A DNA stretch of 18,131 nt from an uncultured Collinsella sp. GTDB lineage: Bacteria; Actinomycetota; Coriobacteriia; Coriobacteriales; Coriobacteriaceae. The translations under genes were made by a program, and so were the position numbers. The stretch's first letter is position 1; each line of letters begins with the position of its first letter. The notes beneath the pieces are model-generated. The model was given only the letters and a program-made list of their open reading frames with translations, searched no databases and was not told the origin of the DNA. Shown here piece by piece: positions 1 to 6,218 of this stretch. The DNA lies in the NCBI GenBank assembly GCA_902494815.1, contig CABUVB010000016.1, positions 1 to 18,131 on the forward strand. The letters are read 5' to 3'.

Positions 1-2080
1 CATCAGCCCCTTCTTTGGCGATGTCGGCGCCGGTGCCGATAGCAAGGCCCACGTCGGCGCGCGCCAGGGCGGGGGAGTCGTTGATGCCGTCGCCTACCAT
101 GGCGACCTTGCCGCCCACATCCTGCAGCTCGCGGACGTGGCGCTCCTTGTCGGCAGGGAGGACGTCGGCGATGACCTGTTCGCTGCTCAGCCCCACGCGG
201 CGGGCGATGGCCTCGGCCGTCACGCGGTTGTCGCCGGTGAGCATGCGCACGTCGACGCCGAGCTTGCGGAGCGCGGCGATGGCCTCGGCGCTCGTCTCTT
301 TGACCTCGTCAGCCACGGCGATGGTGCCGACAAGCTCGCCGTTCTTGGCAAAGAACAGCGGCGTCTTGCCCTCGGCTGCGAACTGTTTGGCAAGGCCGGC
401 GGGAACCTTCGCGCCTAGCTCGTCCATCAGACGCACGTTGCCGGCGGCGATGACATTCTGCCCCTCGCGTGCCGTAACGCCTCGCCCGGGCACGGCGGCA
501 AAGTCCTCGACCATGCGTGCGACGATTCCGCGCGCCTCGCACTCGGCCATAATCGCCTCGGCCAGCGGGTGCTCGCTTGAGCGCTCCAACGCGGCGGCCA
601 GCTTGAGCAGCGCCTTTTCGCCCATGGCGGGCGAGCCGTCGGCGTGCGCGGCAACCACAATGTCGGTCACGGCAGGCTTGCCGCGGGTGACCGTGCCCGT
701 CTTATCGAGCACCGCGGTGCCCACGCTGCGCAGGTTCTCCAGCGCCTCGGCGCTCTTAAAGAGAATGCCCATCTCGGCGCCCTTGCCGGTGCCGACCATA
801 ATGGCGACGGGCGTGGCCAGGCCCAGCGCACACGGGCAGCTGATCACCAGCACGGCGACGGCGGAGGTAAGCGCTTCGTTGATGCTTCCGGTCAGCGCCA
901 TCCACGCCACAAAAGTTATGGCAGAGATTACAAGCACCACGGGCACGAACACGCCGGCGACCTTGTCGGCCATGCGGGCGATGGGCGCCTTGGTGGCGTT
1001 GGCGTCCTCGACGAGCTGGATAATCTTGGCGAGCGACGTGTCGGCGCCCACACGCGTGGCGCGGAAGGTAAACGAGCCCGTGCGGTTGACCGTGGCCGCG
1101 TTGACGGTGTCGCCGGCGGTCTTCTCCACGGGGATGGACTCGCCGGTCAGTGCACTTTCGTCCACGGCCGAAGCGCCCTCGAGTACCACGCCGTCGACAG
1201 GGATGGACTCGCCGGGGCGCACACGCAGCACCTGGCCGGGCAGAATGGCATCGACGTCGACGGTGGCCTCGGTGCCGTCCTCTGCCACGACGGTCGCGGT
1301 CTTGGGCGCTAGGTCGATGAGCGCCTCGATGGCGCCGCCGGTCTTGGACTTGCTGCGCGTCTCGAGGTATTTGCCTACGGTGACGAGCGACAGGATGGTG
1401 CCGGCGCTCTCAAAATACAGATTGTCCATGCCCGTCATCATGGCCTCGTGGACCTGACCCGCGGCTAGCTGGTCGGCCATGATGAACATGGCGTAGAGCG
1501 ACCAGGCGATGGAGGCGGTGGCGCCCACGGCAATAAGGGCGTCCATGGTAGGCGCGCCGTGTGCGAGTGATTTAAACCCGTTGATAAAGTACGCGTCGTT
1601 GACGTAGACGATGGGAATGAGCAGGACGAGCTCGGTGAGCGCGAGCGTCATGCTGTGGATGTGGTCCGTGAAGATGCCGGGCAGCGGCCAACCAAGCATG
1701 TGCCCCATGCCTATGTAGAACAGCGGGATGAGGAAGATGATCGAGATGATGAGGCGGGTGCGCATGGCAGAGGCGGCGGCCTCCAACTTTTTGGTCGGCG
1801 ACTCCATATGGGTGACGCCAGACCTGGCCTGCGAGCTGCCGCTTGAGCCGGCGGCACCGGTGCCCGCATCGACGGGCGAGGCCGAGTAGCCGGCACGGTC
1901 GACGGCGGTGCAGATATCGTCGGGGGAGACCTGCGCGGGGTCATAGTCGACCATCATGGAACCGGCGAGCAGGTTGACCGCGACGCTCTCGACGCCGTCG
2001 AGCTTGCTCACGGCGCGGTCCACATGCGCCTGGCAGGCGGCGCATGTCATGCCGCCCACGTCGAACTTATCTTGAGCCAT
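1..2080 (-). CDS. copA: Copper-translocating P1B-type ATPase CopA (C-terminus cut by window edge)
   Basis: Exports Cu(I) across the cytoplasmic membrane using ATP. 693 codons are visible. One N-terminal heavy-metal-binding domain carries GMTCAAC (Cys13, Cys16). The membrane metal site is SCPCALG (Cys415, Cys417), the phosphorylated aspartate lies in DKTGT (Asp459), the P1B-specific SEHP histidine is His504, and the hinge motif GDGINDSP starts at Gly663. Hydrophobic segments lie at about residues 90-250 and flank the CPC motif. CPC plus one CxxC HMA domain points to Cu+/Ag+ rather than Zn/Cd. The start is ATG at 2080 with AAAGGAG six bases upstream. The last transmembrane helices are presumably beyond position 1. 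No CopZ chaperone or CsoR gene is visible in the window, but a CsoR-like palindrome lies over the promoter. The family call is secure; Cu versus Ag cannot be told from sequence. Confidence 0.96.
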   Translation of the reverse strand, partial: MAQDKFDVGGMTCAACQAHVDRAVSKLDGVESVAVNLLAGSMMVDYDPAQVSPDDICTAVDRAGYSASPVDAGTGAAGSSGSSQARSGVTHMESPTKKLEAAASAMRTRLIISIIFLIPLFYIGMGHMLGWPLPGIFTDHIHSMTLALTELVLLIPIVYVNDAYFINGFKSLAHGAPTMDALIAVGATASIAWSLYAMFIMADQLAAGQVHEAMMTGMDNLYFESAGTILSLVTVGKYLETRSKSKTGGAIEALIDLAPKTATVVAEDGTEATVDVDAILPGQVLRVRPGESIPVDGVVLEGASAVDESALTGESIPVEKTAGDTVNAATVNRTGSFTFRATRVGADTSLAKIIQLVEDANATKAPIARMADKVAGVFVPVVLVISAITFVAWMALTGSINEALTSAVAVLVISCPCALGLATPVAIMVGTGKGAEMGILFKSAEALENLRSVGTAVLDKTGTVTRGKPAVTDIVVAAHADGSPAMGEKALLKLAAALERSSEHPLAEAIMAECEARGIVARMVEDFAAVPGRGVTAREGQNVIAAGNVRLMDELGAKVPAGLAKQFAAEGKTPLFFAKNGELVGTIAVADEVKETSAEAIAALRKLGVDVRMLTGDNRVTAEAIARRVGLSSEQVIADVLPADKERHVRELQDVGGKVAMVGDGINDSPALARADVGLAIGTGADIAKEGAD

Positions 2081-2127
2081 GGCTGCTCCTTTCCGTGGTT
2101 CGGTGTTGGAATTGTTAACCTGCCGAT

Positions 2128-2158
2128 ACTATACACCCATACCCCCTGGGGGTGTCCA
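2128..2158 (-). promoter_or_regulatory. Putative copA promoter with CsoR-like operator
   Basis: Reading toward copA, a TATAGT -10 lies at 2133-2128. A perfect 13-bp palindrome, ACCCCC-T-GGGGGT, occupies 2141-2153 between it and a weak -35 (TGGACA at 2158-2153, 19-bp spacer). G/C-tract palindromes flanked by A/T at copper-efflux promoters are typical of CsoR-family copper repressors. The 19-bp spacer would also suit a MerR-type activator such as CueR, but the symmetry favours CsoR. The regulator itself is inferred. Confidence 0.6.
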
Positions 2159-2231
2159 GTACAGAAAGAAATGTATGACATTTCGTTACAGATGAGGGTA
2201 GTTGTTTGGCCGATGGACCGTCCCAACCAAT

Positions 2232-2290
2232 CATCTCAATCTGTAACATCTGAGGACCGTTTTGCCTGCTAGATGTTACAGATTGAGATG
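2232..2290. repeat. Palindromic repeat unit 1 (perfect 20-bp arms)
   Basis: Left arm 2232-2251 (CATCTCAATCTGTAACATCT) is the exact reverse complement of 2271-2290, with a 19-nt loop. It belongs to the same family as units 2-4 in this window (core CTGTAACA/TGTTACAG, outer TCTC/GAGA). It sits between the kinase 3' end and the copA promoter. The rest of 2081-2411 holds the copA promoter, a partial half-site (CGTTACAGATGAGGG, 2184-2198) and a small inverted repeat (GAAATG/CATTTC, 2168-2184); no gene is supported there. Confidence 0.9.
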
Positions 2291-2310
2291 TTGTCTCGCG
2301 GGGTTGGGGT

Positions 2311-2371
2311 TTGTCTCGTTCTGTAACATCTAGACCTGTATCTGCCGAGCTAGTGTTACAGATCGAGACAA
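2311..2371. repeat. Palindromic repeat unit 2
   Basis: Left arm 2311-2333 begins TTGTCTCGTTCTGTAACATC and pairs with 2350-2371, which ends GATCGAGACAA, with one mismatch and one single-base bulge. Its centre is about 80 bp from unit 1. It lies 41 bp beyond the kinase stop codon, so it could also act as a 3' RNA structure for that transcript. Confidence 0.88.
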
Positions 2372-2411
2372 TTGCCGGGGAGGGGTCCCGTCACGGCAAG
2401 ACGCCCGCTCT

Positions 2412-4496
2412 CTAGATACAGAATCCGGGGATCACACAGGTTCGTTTGTTTGGCTTGTCCGCAGGCGTTGCGTACGTAAAGACGTCGCCGTCGTGTCCAA
2501 CGCGATTCAAATAGAGCGTGCCTTCGGTCTCCGATGAGTCGGGGCTCACCGTGCGCTCCCACCAGCAGGTGTCCTTGCCCTTCCACTGGCGGACCATCGT
2601 CTCGTTCGTGGAATACGGGCTCACCTTGAGCTCGCGGAAGAGCTGATACTCCTTGCCCTCGCCGTTGTAGATGTCTGCCAGGTAGTGATAGTCCTTGACA
2701 AACGAATCGGGCGGTTGCGTACCGCACAGCTCGACCATGGCGGGCAGCCAAAGGGTTGCGGGCAACTCGCTCAGACACGATGCACTGTTGGCGGCGCCAG
2801 CGTTATTCGAGATCTTTTTGACAGATTTGATGAGTGCGCGCAACTCGTTGGGCAGCAGCTTAAGGCCGTCGCCGTTGAGCCATTCCCGCAGCTCGCAATC
2901 TGCCCAGCCGGCGCTCGGCGGTTCAGCCGCAGCGTTGCGCTCGGCAATACCCGCATCGAACATAAACGTCAATCCGGCCTTGCCCGTCCCGTCCAGAAGC
3001 TCATCGTGGCGGATGCCCACAAGCTGCGCGCCAACCTGCAGCCCGTTGGTGAGCGTGACACGTTTGGTACACGGATAGGGGATATGCCCATCGGCATCGA
3101 GCAGGTGATAGCGCTTGGCAATCTCGCGTGCCTCGCTACGGGTCTCGGCGGCCTTAATCTTGAGCGAAATCTCCTGCAGCTGATCCCAGGTGTAGTCGTC
3201 AAGCGAACCGCGGATGCCGTCCAGGTAGTCGGGGATGCCAAAGCCATGGGTCGCCGCCCCAACGACGCTGAGCCCCGCAACGGCTGCAACGACGCCACCG
3301 ATAATAAACCGGCGGCGGGTCATGGCATCGTGCCGGGCCTGCTCCAGAATCTCTCGCGCGCGCTCGCCGGCGACGTCGACCTTAAGGTGCGTACCGGAGT
3401 CGATGTCGATTGCGGCGTCACTGCCCGCGCCCTCGCGGCCCTCGGATTCGGCGTCGGTGAGGTATGTCGAGAGCACCTCGAGCATCTGCTGCTCGGTAGG
3501 GCGATCGCACTGCTCGACTGAGAGACCCTTCATGATGATTTGGACAAGCGCTTCATCGCCCTCGCAGCGCGGCTCGAGCGGTGCCGGCTTGGTCTTGGTC
3601 TTTACGAGATAGAACGAGCCGGTTGCAGCGGCGTCCGTCGACTCAAAGTCAAACGGTTTGCGACCGCTGTAGAGCTGGTACAAAATGCTCGAAAGCGCGT
3701 AGACATCGATTGCCGGCGAACGGCGAAGGGCCGTGATGCCTTCGATATCCTGCGTGAGCATTTCGGGCGCAGCGTATGCGGGCGTGGCAAAGCGCCAGAT
3801 GTCGGCGCGCCGGGTGATCGTGTCGTCGCCGAGAGCCATGGTCGCGGAGCCCATGTCGATGAGGCAGGGGTCAAAGGAGCAATCGGCAATCTGCTGCTCG
3901 AGCGTTCGGCTGGTGGTGCGGAACATGATATTGGCAGGCGACAGGTCGCGATGGATGACCGGATTCACGAGGCCTTGGGTCATCAAGAGCGCACGAAGCA
4001 CGGCGTTTCCGACGGCGGCGACCATCTGGGTGGTCAGCCCGCCCGAGGCGTCGTGCAGAAGCAGGGGCAGCGCCTGCTTGAGCGAGGTGCCCTCGACCCA
4101 CTCCATGAGGATGAGCGGGTCATCCTCACACGAGCCGTAGCCATAGACGCGCGGAAATCCGCGCAGGTGCGAGACGGTACACAGATGACGGTACTCCTCG
4201 AACAGCGCGGCGGTGCTGGCCAGGTGCGCTGCCGATTGCTCGGCGGAGCGGTCGGGGGCTTGGCCGGAAAGGATGGCGTTGTCCTTGAGTAGCTTGACGG
4301 CAAAGACCTCGCCGCTCGTGTTGGTCGCGCGCAGCACGTGCCCGATGTTGCCGTTGTTGCGGTGGGCCGTCTGGAGAATAAGCGTCATAAACCGACGCTT
4401 GGCGTCGTCCTCGGCGCTGGGGTCGACCGCCACGGCGGTATCGAACGTATCGAGACGGATGAGTTTGTCGCCATAGGCGCTATCGGTAGTATCCAT
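2412..4496 (-). CDS. Membrane-anchored Ser/Thr protein kinase with DUF6273-like C-terminal domain
   Basis: 694 aa. The cytoplasmic kinase domain (about 40-345) has a degenerate glycine loop (NNGNIGHV, 47-54), ATP-binding Lys68 in AVK, catalytic HRDLSPAN (Asp184, Asn189), DMG in place of DFG (Asp214) and APE at 243-245. The usual lysine of HRDLKPxN is serine. A linker leads to RRR and one transmembrane segment (about 397-416), which by the positive-inside rule puts the C-terminus outside. The outer part (about 478-694) resembles DUF6273: WADCELREWLNG, a WW pair at 645-646 and the terminal VIPGFCI, matching the family's WxxSxLRxWLN, WWLR and VRPAxxI pattern. The start is ATG 4496 with AAAGGA five bases upstream; an in-frame start at 4583 lacks a ribosome site and lies in an inverted repeat. 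It lies downstream of the FHA gene on the same strand. Kinase call sure; DUF6273 call likely; sensed signal unknown. Confidence 0.9.
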   Translation of the reverse strand: MDTTDSAYGDKLIRLDTFDTAVAVDPSAEDDAKRRFMTLILQTAHRNNGNIGHVLRATNTSGEVFAVKLLKDNAILSGQAPDRSAEQSAAHLASTAALFEEYRHLCTVSHLRGFPRVYGYGSCEDDPLILMEWVEGTSLKQALPLLLHDASGGLTTQMVAAVGNAVLRALLMTQGLVNPVIHRDLSPANIMFRTTSRTLEQQIADCSFDPCLIDMGSATMALGDDTITRRADIWRFATPAYAAPEMLTQDIEGITALRRSPAIDVYALSSILYQLYSGRKPFDFESTDAAATGSFYLVKTKTKPAPLEPRCEGDEALVQIIMKGLSVEQCDRPTEQQMLEVLSTYLTDAESEGREGAGSDAAIDIDSGTHLKVDVAGERAREILEQARHDAMTRRRFIIGGVVAAVAGLSVVGAATHGFGIPDYLDGIRGSLDDYTWDQLQEISLKIKAAETRSEAREIAKRYHLLDADGHIPYPCTKRVTLTNGLQVGAQLVGIRHDELLDGTGKAGLTFMFDAGIAERNAAAEPPSAGWADCELREWLNGDGLKLLPNELRALIKSVKKISNNAGAANSASCLSELPATLWLPAMVELCGTQPPDSFVKDYHYLADIYNGEGKEYQLFRELKVSPYSTNETMVRQWKGKDTCWWERTVSPDSSETEGTLYLNRVGHDGDVFTYATPADKPNKRTCVIPGFCI

Positions 4497-4525
4497 GGCG
4501 TTCCTTTGTCTGGCATGGGTTGCCG

Positions 4526-4588
4526 CACGTATACGTGAGCAGTGCGGATATCGGTAAAGTACCATGATAGCCGCACTGCCCACGTATA
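4526..4588. promoter_or_regulatory. Long inverted repeat upstream of the kinase gene (putative operator)
   Basis: 18-bp arms, 4530-4547 (TATACGTGAGCAGTGCGG) and 4571-4588, differ at one position and are separated by 23 nt. A perfect 12-bp palindrome, CACGTATACGTG (4526-4537), is nested in the proximal arm. It lies 30-90 bp before the kinase start, where a promoter is expected. Function is inferred: an operator, or a 5' UTR stem-loop. Confidence 0.55.
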
Positions 4589-4628
4589 CCGCTGAGCATT
4601 GTCGTTTACGACGCAGAAGGTAGAGGAC

Positions 4629-4653
4629 GAAAGACGGACGGCGACCGTCTTTC
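4629..4653 (-). terminator. Possible terminator after the FHA gene
   Basis: Perfect 9-bp arms GAAAGACGG/CCGTCTTTC with a 7-nt loop, 15 bases after the FHA stop codon. On the minus strand the arm ends in CTTTC and is followed by GTCCTC, so the U-tract is poor. It may instead attenuate readthrough from the FHA gene into the kinase gene. Confidence 0.4.
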
Positions 4654-4667
4654 GATCACCGTCCGCG

Positions 4668-5630
4668 CTAGTCCACAATGACAAGGAATGTCGTGTAGAG
4701 ACCCAGATGGAGCCTGTCGCTGTTTTCGATTTCCACTGGGGGATAGATCTTGCCGGGCTCGCGTTGGTCGCGCGGCGGCTCAATCACAATATCGCCGTCG
4801 CCTGCGCCCGATTCGAGCACCGTGCCGTTGGTCGATCCAAGGCCCTGGGCGTACCAGTGCTCACCCTCAAGCCAAATGCGAAGATGCTCGCGCGATGCGT
4901 CGGCGCCCACATCGGTGATGCTGGGCGAGGTTTTGGGCAAAGAACCAATCACGGTGCCGTGCGGATCGCGTGTGAGGGGATGGATTTGCATGTCGGCGCA
5001 GTTGTCGGCATGGGTTCTGAGCAGACCGAGGTTGGGGGCGACGGTGCGTGGCTGCTCCAGGCTGCTCATAAAGCCACGTCCGACGGTAGTTTCGGTGGTG
5101 CCAAAGTGCCCGCCCGTCTTGCTGTCGCAAAAGCGCTCGACGGTGGCCACGCCCTGAACGGGATCGGCGAGCGCCCCCGTTGCCACAAAGAGCATAAGGT
5201 AAAGCGTGCTTTTCTCGCGCACGGCATTGCCGTCAAAGTTGTCGATGCGATTGAGGGCATTTGCATATAGGCGGCTGTCCAGCTTGTAGCTGGTGAGAGC
5301 CGACATCATTTCGTTGGCGGCCGGACCGCGATAGTGCTCGGCGATTGCCCGATAGGCGGACTCGCCGCCGCCGAGCTTGCTGCAGATTGCCGAGGAAAGG
5401 TTGAGCGTGGTGACGGTAAAGTCGCTGTAGATGGAGGGCGCGCACTGGTCAGGCTTGCGATGGACGATGTAACGGGTGAGATACGAGCGGTTGGAAGAGC
5501 ATTTCTCGAGCAGGGTACTGCCGAGATAAGAGTTTCCATTGATGAGCATTCGGGCGATCTCGAGATGTTTAAGACCGCCGAACGAGCGAATATCGTTATA
5601 GAGGACCGAGCAAGGCGTCTCTGCTGCCAC
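4668..5630 (-). CDS. FHA-domain protein, partner of the downstream Ser/Thr kinase
   Basis: 320 aa. The C-terminal ~115 residues form a forkhead-associated domain, a phosphothreonine-binding module: SREH (246-249) provides the Ser-Arg phosphate contacts and GSTNGT (265-270) is the hallmark loop, followed by the final strands at about 304-320. The N-terminal ~200 residues look mostly helical and match no family I recognise. No signal peptide or transmembrane segment is seen, so it is cytoplasmic. The start is GTG 5630, five bases after AAAGGAGG; a TTG ten codons upstream stays in frame but would put this ribosome site inside the gene. The kinase gene follows after 171 bp, so the FHA protein is a natural candidate substrate or reader of that kinase. 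FHA assignment confident; role inferred. Confidence 0.88.
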   Translation of the reverse strand: MAAETPCSVLYNDIRSFGGLKHLEIARMLINGNSYLGSTLLEKCSSNRSYLTRYIVHRKPDQCAPSIYSDFTVTTLNLSSAICSKLGGGESAYRAIAEHYRGPAANEMMSALTSYKLDSRLYANALNRIDNFDGNAVREKSTLYLMLFVATGALADPVQGVATVERFCDSKTGGHFGTTETTVGRGFMSSLEQPRTVAPNLGLLRTHADNCADMQIHPLTRDPHGTVIGSLPKTSPSITDVGADASREHLRIWLEGEHWYAQGLGSTNGTVLESGAGDGDIVIEPPRDQREPGKIYPPVEIENSDRLHLGLYTTFLVIVD

Positions 5631-5737
5631 GGATACCTCCTTTGATTGCTTCCTAGCCAATATAGCGATAGGAATTAATGGCCCCCGGTGGGCGACGTAT
5701 TAAATGGCTGCGCAATATATAGCGTAACCAAAGCAAC

Positions 5738-5766
5738 ATTATAGGCCACATGTTCGAAATTGCAGG
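5738..5766 (-). promoter_or_regulatory. Possible promoter of the FHA gene
   Basis: A consensus TATAAT -10 lies at 5743-5738 on the minus strand, with only a weak -35 (CTGCAA or CCTGCA, spacing 16-17). It would give a leader of about 100 nt before GTG 5630. Confidence 0.4.
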
Positions 5767-5809
5767 AAGCCTGAGAGATTTGGTTTGGACTGGACGGAAA
5801 TCCCCCTCT

Positions 5810-5866
5810 GTCTTGATCTATAACAATTAGGACCGATTTTACTCGGTAACTGTTACAGATTGAGAC
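5810..5866. repeat. Palindromic repeat unit 3 (degenerate)
   Basis: Left arm 5810-5828 (GTCTTGATCTATAACAATT) pairs with 5848-5866 at 15 of 19 positions. Same core as units 1, 2 and 4. It lies upstream of the FHA gene. Confidence 0.75.
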
Positions 5867-5888
5867 GTTTGTGAACTGTGTCGACCGT

Positions 5889-5949
5889 TTGTCTCGATCT
5901 GTAACACGTAGAGGAAGATCTGCCCTGTAGATGTTACAGATTGAGACAA
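5889..5949. repeat. Palindromic repeat unit 4
   Basis: 22-bp arms, 5889-5910 (starting TTGTCTCGATCTGTAACA) and 5928-5949, with three mismatches and a 17-nt loop. Its centre is about 81 bp from unit 3, the same pitch as units 1 and 2. No gene is supported in 5631-6218 apart from this pair, the FHA promoter and the helicase leader. Confidence 0.88.
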
Positions 5950-6007
5950 TCAGCCAGCCCCGCCCCGTCCGCCTCGTCATCTGTGGTTTACGTGGGGGCA
6001 TGCGAAG

Positions 6008-6218
6008 CGCGGGTATACTAACCCGCGGCGAATCTGCTCCATCGCTTAGAGCTGCTGCGTCTGGACGGCGCGTGATAGGGCTGCCAAAGCGATCGCCAGC
6101 GTGCTGAGCAACGTCCTCTCTGTGCGCACCCGTTTTTGTATGTATTAGCGCACTACCAAGCACGCCCGCGCGGCCGCATACCGTGCCCATAACGCGTGCA
6201 GATAAGGAACAACGACAT
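6008..6218 (+). promoter_or_regulatory. Possible promoter and ~190-nt leader of the DEAD-box helicase gene
   Basis: A TATACT -10-like hexamer (6014-6019) lies inside a 7-bp inverted repeat (CGCGGGT/ACCCGCG, 6008-6027); no good -35 is seen. If used, the mRNA has a long 5' UTR containing a stem GTGCGC/GCGCAC (6122-6153) with a U-rich 20-nt loop. Long structured leaders are known for cold-induced DEAD-box helicases; regulation here is inferred. Confidence 0.4.

Noticed and set aside
15..1457. 480-codon plus-strand ORF over copA
   Set aside because: Ser/Thr/Ala-rich shadow of the copper ATPase, whose catalytic motifs are on the minus strand.
2372..2399. TTGCCG/CGGCAA stem as the kinase terminator
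   Set aside because: Only a 6-bp stem with a large G-rich loop and no U-tract on the minus strand; not strong enough to call.
4668..5660. TTG at 5660 as the start of the FHA gene
   Set aside because: The AAAGGAGG ribosome site would then lie inside the coding region; GTG 5630 is correctly spaced from it.
2232..5949. The four palindromes as a CRISPR array
   Set aside because: Only two units per cluster, they are self-complementary elements rather than repeats with uniform unique spacers, the two clusters are 3.4 kb apart, and no cas gene is present.
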